Origin: a bacterium BMS3Abin03
GTDB taxonomy: Bacteria > Bacteroidota > Ignavibacteria > Ignavibacteriales > Ignavibacteriaceae
Direction of reading: 5' to 3'
Assembly: GCA_002898075.1 (NCBI GenBank)
Contig: BDSV01000176.1
Location: forward strand, 1 to 62,008
DNA length: 62,008 nucleotides
In this document: one piece after another, positions 55,683 through 62,008 of the stretch
Numbering within the stretch: the stretch's first letter is position 1
Layout: every line of letters starts with the position of its first letter
The notes under the pieces: model-generated
Seen by the model: the letters and a program-made list of their open reading frames with translations, nothing else
What the model was told of the DNA's origin: nothing
Database searches by the model: none
Program-made: the position numbers and the translations under genes

Positions 55683-56225
55683 TCACTCCTTGTCGAAAAT
55701 TTTCCTCAGTTCAAAAATTGTAACACCATAAGCCACTGCAACGTTTAACGATTGCTTAATACCGTACTGCGGTATTTCAATTGAGAAATCACATAAGTCT
55801 AATAACTCCTGCGATACACCCGATATTTCATTCCCCACGATTAATGCTACCGGGAAGATATTGTTTTTTAAATCATAATATGGAAAACTGCTGTCCGTTA
55901 GTTCCAGTGCCGCTATTTTTATTCCATCCCCTTTTAATTTTAAAATTACTTCTTCCGGATCTTCGACATATTCCCAGTTTACACTTTCGGTTGCACCGAG
56001 AGCGGTTTTCATTATTTCTTTTTTTGGAGGGTGAGGTGTGTAGCCGCACATGTAAAGCTTTTCTATCATTGCGCCGTCGGAAGTGCGGAAAATGGAACCG
56101 ACGTTGTAATTGCTTCTTATGCTGTTGAGAATCACATAAACCGGAAGACGATTAACTTTGTGCAGTGTTTTTAGAGTGCTTCGGTTTTCCGAAATTTCAT
56201 CATGAGTTAATTTTTTCATCTTCAT
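55683..56225 (-). CDS. SpoU/TrmH family RNA 2'-O-methyltransferase
   Basis: 180 residues, SPOUT fold. All three SpoU motifs are visible: VILNSIRSNYNVGSIFRTSD (motif 1), ALIVGNEISGVSQELLDL (motif 2) and IEIPQYGIKQSLNVAVAYG (motif 3), which together make the SAM-binding knot. It methylates ribose in tRNA or rRNA; the target cannot be told. Start could be 56225 or 56219 (two Met codons); either overlaps the end of rlmN by 20-26 bp, so both RNA methyltransferases are expressed together. Confidence 0.88.
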   Translation of the reverse strand: MKMKKLTHDEISENRSTLKTLHKVNRLPVYVILNSIRSNYNVGSIFRTSDGAMIEKLYMCGYTPHPPKKEIMKTALGATESVNWEYVEDPEEVILKLKGDGIKIAALELTDSSFPYYDLKNNIFPVALIVGNEISGVSQELLDLCDFSIEIPQYGIKQSLNVAVAYGVTIFELRKIFDKE

Positions 56226-57303
56226 TCTCTACAATTGCAAGCTGACCGCAGGCAGCAGCAATATCTTCGCCTTGTGTGTATCTTACGGTAACTATAATGT
56301 TCTGATCTCTGAGCGCTTGTACGAATGCTTCCACTCTTTCAAAAGGGGATGGGCGCAATTCGGCGGAAAAACCGGATGGCTTTATGTGAGCGAGTGAATT
56401 GAACGGAATAACATTTATCTTACAAGGCATAGATTTACATAGTTTCACCAGTTCTATAAAATCTTCTTCGCGGTCGTTTATTCCGCTTATCATTATGTAT
56501 TCAAAAGTAATTCGCGTTCTTGTTTGTTTGGTGTAATGTCTTATCGCGTGTAAATTTTCTTTTAATGAATACTTTTCATTGATCGGCATTAGTTTAGACC
56601 TGATATCTTCAAAACAGGAATGCAGCGAGAGTGCAAGTTTTACCCTCATTCCCGAGTCGGCGAGTTCAACTATCTTAGGTGCTATTCCTGCTGTTGAAAC
56701 TGTAATCCTTTTTAACTTTGCTCCTTTTGTAAGATCGTTTGCAAATATTTCCAATGATTTTAGTGTCTCGTCATAATTTAATAGCGGTTCACCCATTCCC
56801 ATATACACGATATTTTTAATCGAGTTTTCCTCCAAATCTTTAACCGTAAATTTATACTGATCGAAAATTTCACCGGCGGATAAATTTTTCTTATAGCCCA
56901 TTAAACCGGTCGCACAAAATTTACAATCGAGCGGGCAGCCGACCTGTGTTGAAATACAGAGTGTTGTCCTTTTGATTTCAGGTATTATCACCGACTCGAT
57001 TTTGTGTCCGTCAAGTGTTTCGAACAGATATTTTTTTGTACCAGTTTGAGGTGATGATTTTGTAGTAACCAACTTTAAAGTATTTAATGGACCTGTTAGC
57101 TCGGAAAGTCTTTCCCTTAGTGTTTTTGGGACATTCTGCATCTCTTCGTATGAATCGATAAGATGACTGTATAGCCAATTAAATATCTGTTCTCCCCTGA
57201 ACCTTTTTTCGTCGATTGAGGAAAAGTAATCTTTCAATTCTTTTAAAGTGTAACCTTTAAGAATTGGTTTTTTATCGTTACCACCTTTTTCTTCAGATTT
57301 CAT
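56200..57303 (-). CDS. rlmN: Dual-specificity RNA methyltransferase RlmN
   Basis: Radical-SAM enzyme that makes 2-methyladenosine at A2503 of 23S rRNA and A37 of some tRNAs. In 367 residues: N-terminal accessory domain, the CxxxCxxC cluster motif in VGCPLDCKFCATG near residues 124-131, GMGEPLLNYDE, and the C-terminal catalytic Cys in AAACGQLA near 355, preceded by RYTQGEDI. Length normal. It overlaps the SpoU gene downstream. Divergent from the acyl-CoA dehydrogenase gene. Confidence 0.96.
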   Translation of the reverse strand: MKSEEKGGNDKKPILKGYTLKELKDYFSSIDEKRFRGEQIFNWLYSHLIDSYEEMQNVPKTLRERLSELTGPLNTLKLVTTKSSPQTGTKKYLFETLDGHKIESVIIPEIKRTTLCISTQVGCPLDCKFCATGLMGYKKNLSAGEIFDQYKFTVKDLEENSIKNIVYMGMGEPLLNYDETLKSLEIFANDLTKGAKLKRITVSTAGIAPKIVELADSGMRVKLALSLHSCFEDIRSKLMPINEKYSLKENLHAIRHYTKQTRTRITFEYIMISGINDREEDFIELVKLCKSMPCKINVIPFNSLAHIKPSGFSAELRPSPFERVEAFVQALRDQNIIVTVRYTQGEDIAAACGQLAIVENEDEKINS

Positions 57304-57369
57304 ACTGTAAATTTACTAATCGATTATTTTTTTATAAAATCCTTTAGAAGGTTTAGAAACATCATAAAT

Positions 57370-57400
57370 TGCTATCTAATGAAGTTTCCTTTATTTTTGA
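57370..57400 (+). promoter_or_regulatory. Candidate promoter of the acyl-CoA dehydrogenase operon
   Basis: TTG at 57370-57372 and TATTTTTG at 57393-57400 with a 20-bp spacer, 55 bp before the ATG; full match to TAnnTTTG. Confidence 0.55.
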
Positions 57401-57454
57401 ACAATATTATAAAAAAATGAATTGTTAAATCCAACTTAATTATTAGGAAGAATT

Positions 57455-58597
57455 ATGAATTTTGAATTTAGTGAAGAACAAAGAATGATTCAGGAATCGG
57501 CAAAAGATTTTGCCGAGAAAGAAATTGCTCCAACCGCTATCGAAAGAGATAAGAATGCAGTGTTCCCGGCAGAAATCTTAAAAAAAATGGGTGAGTTAGG
57601 TTTTATGGGAATGATGGTTTCGCCGGATTACGGCGGCGCCGGTATGGATACGATAAGTTATGTACTTGCGATGATTGAAATATCCAAAGTCGATGCGAGT
57701 CTCGGTGTTATAATGTCTGTCAACAATTCCCTGGTTTGCTGGGGGTTGGAAGAGTATGGATCTGAGTTCATTAAAAAGAAATATCTTATTCCGCTTGCCC
57801 AGGGTGAAAAGCTTGGGGCATTTGCACTTTCCGAACCCGAAGCCGGCAGCGATGCGACTAAACAGAAAACCACTGCGGATAAAGATGGTGATTTCTATTT
57901 GTTAAACGGTATAAAAAACTGGATAACAAACGGGCTTAGTGCCGATTGCTATTTAGTAGTCGCTACTACCGATAAAGAGAAAGGTCATCATGGAATATCA
58001 ACCTTTGTGGTTGAAAAAGGTTGGGAAGGATTCGGGCATGGTGTAAAGGAAGATAAGCTCGGAATTCGCAGCTCGGATACTTGTTCTTTAACTTTCGAAA
58101 ACTGTAAAGTGCCCAAAGAAAACATAGTTTGGGGAGAAGGTAAAGGGTTTAACTTTGCGATGAACACTCTTAACGGCGGAAGAATAGGTATTGCCGCACA
58201 AGCTGTCGGAATTGCCGAAGCATCTCTTAACAGGGCGGTTAAATATTCTAAAGAAAGAAAAGCTTTTGGAACCGAGATTGCAAATCATCAGGCAATACAA
58301 TTTAAAATTGCAGATATGGCAGTTAAAGTTAATGCGGCAAAGATGTTGACTCTTAAAGCTGCTGCCTTGAAGGATGCAGGTAAAAAGTTTTACACGGAAG
58401 CTGCAATGGCAAAATTGTACTCATCTAAAATAGCAGTTGAATGTGCCCTCGAAGCCATTCAAATACACGGGGGTTACGGTTATGTAAGAGAATATATTGT
58501 TGAAAGATACCTCCGTGACTCGAAGATTACCGAGATTTATGAGGGTACTTCTGAAATTCAGAAAATAGTTATTGCTCGTTCGCTTCTTAAAGATTAA
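57455..58597 (+). CDS. Acyl-CoA dehydrogenase, short-chain type
   Basis: FAD enzyme for alpha,beta-dehydrogenation of acyl-CoA, passing electrons to ETF. The 380-residue protein shows the usual order: N-terminal helical domain (FEFSEEQRMIQESAKDFAEK), beta domain with FALSEPEAGSDATKQKT, C-terminal helices with RKAFGTEIANHQAIQFK, IQIHGGYGYVREYIVERYLRD, and the catalytic Glu in EIYEGTSEIQ near residue 363. It is closest in character to butyryl-CoA dehydrogenases. AGGAAGAATT serves as ribosome binding site. Its stop overlaps the start of the YidD-like gene by one base. Confidence 0.95.
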   Translation: MNFEFSEEQRMIQESAKDFAEKEIAPTAIERDKNAVFPAEILKKMGELGFMGMMVSPDYGGAGMDTISYVLAMIEISKVDASLGVIMSVNNSLVCWGLEEYGSEFIKKKYLIPLAQGEKLGAFALSEPEAGSDATKQKTTADKDGDFYLLNGIKNWITNGLSADCYLVVATTDKEKGHHGISTFVVEKGWEGFGHGVKEDKLGIRSSDTCSLTFENCKVPKENIVWGEGKGFNFAMNTLNGGRIGIAAQAVGIAEASLNRAVKYSKERKAFGTEIANHQAIQFKIADMAVKVNAAKMLTLKAAALKDAGKKFYTEAAMAKLYSSKIAVECALEAIQIHGGYGYVREYIVERYLRDSKITEIYEGTSEIQKIVIARSLLKD

Positions 58598-59055
58598 TGA
58601 TAAAAGCTGTTTACATATTTATATTTATTAATCTATTAGCCGGTATCGCTTTCCCTCAAACCGATTGGGTTAAATGGGGGAAGGCGGATATCAAATATGA
58701 AAAACCGGATAATTTCCGTCATCGTGATTATTCTTTCGAATCGGAAAATGTTTCCGGCTTAGTTGTAAAATCGGCTGCCAATGCTTACTGGTATTTTTTT
58801 TCCGAATTAGATGGTGATAACTGCCCGTTTCGTCCTTCCTGTTCTGCATTTTTTGTTGAAGCTTCAAAAGAAACAAACATCGTTCAGGGGGCATTAATGT
58901 TCTTTGATCGCTTCACACGCGATTTTAATTTATATAAGCGGTACAAGCGTTACCCGAGGGTTAAAGACGGGCATTATTACGATCCCGTTGCCATGTATAA
59001 ACTTGATAAGAATGAAATAAATTATATCCCTCCCGGCGTAGTAGTTAACAAATAA
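58597..59055 (+). CDS. Exported YidD-like (haemolytic) domain protein
   Basis: 152 residues. The central part CPFRPSCSAFFVEASKETNIVQGALMFFDRF ... DPVAMYKL follows the YidD pattern (C-x-F-x-P-x-C-S near the start, helical middle, DPV at the end). YidD is normally a ~70-85-residue cytoplasmic membrane-associated factor that helps YidC insertion. Here the domain is preceded by a signal peptide (VYIFIFINLLAGIAFPQ) and ~60 extra residues, so it appears to be in the periplasm or on the cell surface. One-base overlaps with both neighbours (acyl-CoA dehydrogenase and the TPR-membrane protein) show tight coupling. Function unknown. Confidence 0.75.
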   Translation: MIKAVYIFIFINLLAGIAFPQTDWVKWGKADIKYEKPDNFRHRDYSFESENVSGLVVKSAANAYWYFFSELDGDNCPFRPSCSAFFVEASKETNIVQGALMFFDRFTRDFNLYKRYKRYPRVKDGHYYDPVAMYKLDKNEINYIPPGVVVNK

Positions 59056-59924
59056 TGAAAACCTTTATTCTTATTTTATTTCTGATCCTGTCAATTAATA
59101 TCAGACCGCAGGATAATCAATTCAATTTTAATTCACCGGATAACATCAGGAGGTTTGCCGACTTCCTTTTTTGTGATAGAGATTATTTAAGAGCTGCTTT
59201 AGAGTATGAAAGAATTTTAGGAATAAGCGGAGATGATACTCTTCGGTTTAAAATTGGTCTCAGCTATTCTTGTACAGGAAAGTATGATTACGCGATTAAA
59301 AATTTTTCAGGTATAAATTATACTTCCTTTTATTATGATAATTCAAAATTGGAAATACTCAAATCGAATTTTTTAATGAACAATTTTGCCGGATTGAGAA
59401 CATACTATCGGAATACATTCCTAAAAAAAGTTAAAAATTTCAGGGAGGAGGGAAAAAAACTATTTAATTTTTCATATCTTTTTACAGATGAACCGTTGCC
59501 GGAAGAAGATGAATTCCTTTCTCCGTTCGAAATGAATGAGAGAGAACAATTAACTGCGTTTTACAATTGGAAAAATGATCCGCCGTATAAAAGCGGTGCA
59601 ATAGCCGGAATAATGTCTGCAGTCATTCCCGGAAGCGGCAAAATGTATGCGGGCGAAGTTAGTGACGGTATCGTTGCCTTACTGGTTACGGGAGTAGCTG
59701 CATTTTTTGCTTACGATAACTTCCGCGCCGGTCATACGACACGTGCCTGGATATTTACCGGGTTAACGGCATTCTTCTATGGCGGAAATGTTTATGGTTC
59801 GGTTGCGGCGGCACAGGTTCACAATGCGAAAATAAAATTCGAATACAATGAAAGTGTAAAACAATATCTCGAGGAAAATAATTACTATTCACCGGAATAC
59901 GATTTTTGCAGTGAAAACGATTAA
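59055..59924 (+). CDS. TPR protein with C-terminal membrane module, paralogue 1
   Basis: 289 residues. A signal-like N-terminus (FILILFLILSINIRPQ) precedes TPR-like helices (DYLRAALEYERILGISGDD; CTGKYDYAIKNF). The C-terminal ~110 residues have Gly-rich hydrophobic helices opened by AVIPGSGKMYAGEVSDGIVAL and ending with FFYGGNVYGSVAAAQVHN. The same PG(S/A)G(K/Q)xYxGE and FYxGN motifs occur in the next gene, so the two are paralogues. The membrane module resembles DUF5683/TM2-like families but is not assigned with certainty. Overlaps both neighbours. Confidence 0.7.
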   Translation: MKTFILILFLILSINIRPQDNQFNFNSPDNIRRFADFLFCDRDYLRAALEYERILGISGDDTLRFKIGLSYSCTGKYDYAIKNFSGINYTSFYYDNSKLEILKSNFLMNNFAGLRTYYRNTFLKKVKNFREEGKKLFNFSYLFTDEPLPEEDEFLSPFEMNEREQLTAFYNWKNDPPYKSGAIAGIMSAVIPGSGKMYAGEVSDGIVALLVTGVAAFFAYDNFRAGHTTRAWIFTGLTAFFYGGNVYGSVAAAQVHNAKIKFEYNESVKQYLEENNYYSPEYDFCSEND

Positions 59925-60744
59925 CATTTTAGTACTAATATTTCTTTTCTCAACCGCGGCTTTTACGCAAAGCAGTTTTGATGATCAGTTTAAACTTGCG
60001 CAGAAATTATACTCCGAAGAACAATATTTCGATGCAGTTACCGAAGCAAAACGGCTTTTATTCTTCGAGGAATCGGGCAAATATTATTTTGATGCTTATA
60101 ACTTAATTGCTCGATCTTACAAACAAGGCGCAAAGTTTTCGGATGCGATAAGGTATTTTACTTTAGCCGAAATGAATTCGCACAGTAGTGAAGAACTTTA
60201 CCGTTCAAGAATTGAAATTATCAGGGTTAATATTTTACGCAGAACAACATCACGGGCTTTTAAACTTTTGGATTCGCTTCAGGCAGATAAAAGGTTCAAT
60301 AATAAAAATAATGAGTTAACTTACTGGCGCGGCTGGGCGTACATCTTTGCGGATGAATGGGATAAAGCTTCCTCCGAGTTTGCTAAAATAGATTCCCGGC
60401 AGGAGCTAAGCTCGCTCGCAAAAAATGTGGATAATAAATTGTATTCCGTTTCTTTTGCTAAAACTATTTCCTACTTTATTCCGGGTGCCGGACAAATATA
60501 TACAGGTGAATATATTAGCGGGTTACTATCGCTCGGCTGGAACGTTTTATGGGGTTACTTAACTATCAAAGCTTTTGTCGGTGAACGGATTTTTGACGGT
60601 GTTGTAATCACTAATTTTTTATGGCTGAGGTTTTACAGGGGTAATTTGCAGAATGCTGAAAATTTCGCAATTGAAAAAAATATCATAATCAGCAACAAAG
60701 CGCTTCGTTATCTGCAGAATGAATACGAGGGGCTTAAACCGTAA
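59911..60744 (+). CDS. TPR protein with C-terminal membrane module, paralogue 2
   Basis: 277 residues. Signal peptide (NILVLIFLFSTAAFTQ), TPR-like helices (FKLAQKLYSEEQYFDAVTEA; YNLIARSYKQGAKFSDAI; ELTYWRGWAYIFADEWDKAS), then SYFIPGAGQIYTGEYISGLLSL and further hydrophobic helices ending in LRFYRGNLQNAENFAIEKN. Same architecture as the gene before it, with which it overlaps by 14 bp. Last gene of the acyl-CoA dehydrogenase/YidD-like unit. Function unknown; the module with exported TPRs and a membrane hairpin suggests a protein-assembly role, but that is inference. Confidence 0.7.
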   Translation: MKTINILVLIFLFSTAAFTQSSFDDQFKLAQKLYSEEQYFDAVTEAKRLLFFEESGKYYFDAYNLIARSYKQGAKFSDAIRYFTLAEMNSHSSEELYRSRIEIIRVNILRRTTSRAFKLLDSLQADKRFNNKNNELTYWRGWAYIFADEWDKASSEFAKIDSRQELSSLAKNVDNKLYSVSFAKTISYFIPGAGQIYTGEYISGLLSLGWNVLWGYLTIKAFVGERIFDGVVITNFLWLRFYRGNLQNAENFAIEKNIIISNKALRYLQNEYEGLKP

Positions 60745-60859
60745 TTGTTATTTTCCCGGTGTTGTTGTAATCGTTACGAACTGTTTTTTTGCGGCTAAAT
60801 ATTTTCCCGGGTTATTCTTTATAATCAATTTTTCATTGGTTCAAATATTTGAGGTTCTC

Positions 60860-62008
60860 GTGAGACGATTTTCTCTTTTACTATTTGTTGTTACTACAAT
60901 TCTTCTCGTTTCTAATTTAGCATTATCACAATCGGTTTTGGATAAAGAAAGGGGATTGGAATATATAAAAGTCAATCTCACATTCCTGTCTTCCGATGAG
61001 CTTGAGGGAAGAGAAACAACAACAAGAGCAGGAAAAATCGCTTCGCTTTTTATTTCCGGGGAGCTTAATAAATACGGGTTAAAACCGTTTGGTGATGACG
61101 GTACTTACTTTCAGTCTTTCGATCTTTCTTTAAGGGGAGTTCAACCCGGATCAAACTTAGTTTTAATCAGGCAAGACGGAACAACTGAAGAATTAAGTTT
61201 GGGAACGGATTTCTATTTATCGCTAAGAAAACTTCCGTCTGAAGAATATTCCGGGAGTATGAACGAAATAGTTTTTGCCGGTTATGGAATAACAGCCGAA
61301 GAATTTAATTACGATGATTATAACGAGTTGGATGTAAAAGGTAAAGTCGTTCTGCTTTTAATGGGTACTCCTAAAAAAGACGGTGAGAGTTTATTCTCCG
61401 GAAAAGAATTCAGCTTATTCAAACAATCCGGTTTTAAATACGATAATGCAAAAAAACATGGTGCGGCAGGCATTCTGTTTATCCAGTCTGAAATGAGTAA
61501 AAGATATTGGCGGTTTCTGAAAATGAGGGCGCTTTCACCATCGATAGAATTACCGGAGGGTGATGACGAAACCGGTAACGCGAAACAAGATGACATTCCG
61601 GTAGTGGTTTTATCCGAAGAAGCAGCACAATCCATACTTTCGAATGAAAAACTTTCTTATGATAAAATTTTAGAAGCTGAAGAAAACGGGAACAGATTGG
61701 AAGGATTCCGGTTAAACAAACAAATTCAGTTCAATTATAAAACTTACTCTAAATTAAAAACTGCAAGAAATGTAATCGGGTTAATCGAAGGGACGGATAT
61801 AAATTTGAAAAATGAATATGTAGCTTTGACTGCTCATTACGATCATCTTGGTAAAAAAGGCGATGAGATTTATAACGGCGCGGATGATGACGGTTCGGGA
61901 ACAGTTGCGATTCTTGAAGCAGCAAGAAGACTAACCGCTATGCATAAAAACAAAAGATCGATACTTATTATTTTTCATGCCGCCGAAGAAAAAGGTTTGT
62001 TGGGTTCA
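60860..62008 (+). CDS. M28 family zinc peptidase with PA-domain insert, 3' truncated by window
   Basis: Frame opens at GTG 60860 (GAGG lies 5 nt upstream) and runs without stop to the window edge: 383 codons seen. Signal peptide FSLLLFVVTTILLVSNLALS. Then VNLTFLSSDELEGRETTTRAGKIAS, the usual entry of M28 aminopeptidases, and a protease-associated insert (ELDVKGKVVLLLMGTP ... KKHGAAGILFIQ). The metal site follows: His and Asp in ALTAHYDHLG, the bridging Asp in GADDDGSGT, and the catalytic Glu pair in FHAAEEKGLLGS. The remainder, including the last ligands and any sorting domain, is outside the window. Exported peptidase; promoter not clear. Confidence 0.88.
   Translation, partial: MRRFSLLLFVVTTILLVSNLALSQSVLDKERGLEYIKVNLTFLSSDELEGRETTTRAGKIASLFISGELNKYGLKPFGDDGTYFQSFDLSLRGVQPGSNLVLIRQDGTTEELSLGTDFYLSLRKLPSEEYSGSMNEIVFAGYGITAEEFNYDDYNELDVKGKVVLLLMGTPKKDGESLFSGKEFSLFKQSGFKYDNAKKHGAAGILFIQSEMSKRYWRFLKMRALSPSIELPEGDDETGNAKQDDIPVVVLSEEAAQSILSNEKLSYDKILEAEENGNRLEGFRLNKQIQFNYKTYSKLKTARNVIGLIEGTDINLKNEYVALTAHYDHLGKKGDEIYNGADDDGSGTVAILEAARRLTAMHKNKRSILIIFHAAEEKGLLGS

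Overview
This looks like a chromosomal segment from an AT-rich bacterium of the Bacteroidota/Chlorobi/Ignavibacteria group, most likely an Ignavibacteria-type organism. The reasons are: five secreted proteins end in the NYPNPFNP...KMxLLK type-A sorting domain of the type IX secretion system (T9SS). Several upstream regions match the Bacteroidota housekeeping promoter TTTG-n19/20-TAnnTTTG. Lineage-typical families are present (a DUF4837 lipoprotein, a DUF2723 membrane protein, SecA with an enlarged preprotein-binding region, LOG-family protein, tilS-hpt-ftsH order). The assignment is inferred from protein character only; there is no rRNA gene in the window.

Layout. 0-6.4 kb: an M1 peptidase without sorting domain, then glgC, uvrC and an L,D-transpeptidase. 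6.8-11.9 kb: two T9SS cargo genes, embedded in hairpin repeats and sharing an almost identical 3' end. 11.9-18.7 kb: a large acidic protein coupled to obg, a tRNA-Met with a clear promoter, secG, a PBP4-type carboxypeptidase and a LOG protein. 18.7-22.5 kb (minus strand): M14 peptidase, an ECF sigma/anti-sigma fusion, UspA, a zinc-ribbon protein and rpsU. 22.6-28.6 kb: a thioredoxin-like protein, an outer-membrane barrel, a TPMT-like methyltransferase, then a CYTH protein translationally coupled to an AddB-like nuclease. 28.6-36 kb: a nested inverted-repeat element, then three T9SS-exported metallopeptidases (M43, reprolysin-like, M1). 36-42.7 kb: greA with a terminator-like leader, then tilS-hpt-ftsH-polyprenol-kinase-like-DUF4837, mostly overlapping genes. 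42.7-47.5 kb (minus): glnE and a DUF2723 protein. 48-54 kb: secA-glnB and a TPR lipoprotein resembling PorW/SprE. 54-62 kb: an AlbA_2-type regulator, a repeat-rich gap, SpoU methyltransferase and rlmN (minus), then acyl-CoA dehydrogenase, an exported YidD-like protein, two paralogous TPR-membrane proteins and the 5' part of an M28 peptidase cut by the window edge.

How it fits together. Much of the window is core housekeeping (DNA repair, translation, Sec secretion, envelope, nitrogen signalling). Superimposed on it is a secreted-protease/T9SS theme, with SecA and SecG for export across the inner membrane, a possible T9SS accessory lipoprotein and five CTD-bearing cargos. Intergenic regions carry at least three families of palindromic interspersed repeats, plus one larger MITE-like structure. 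No IS transposase, phage gene or CRISPR array is visible.

The observations most worth follow-up are the single-chain ECF sigma/anti-sigma membrane protein (19790-21127), the intrinsic-terminator-like hairpin between promoter and start codon of greA (36228-36262), the strong Shine-Dalgarno plus TTG start of rpsU inside the preceding gene, the exported YidD-like/TPR-membrane cassette (58597-60744), and the repeat families.
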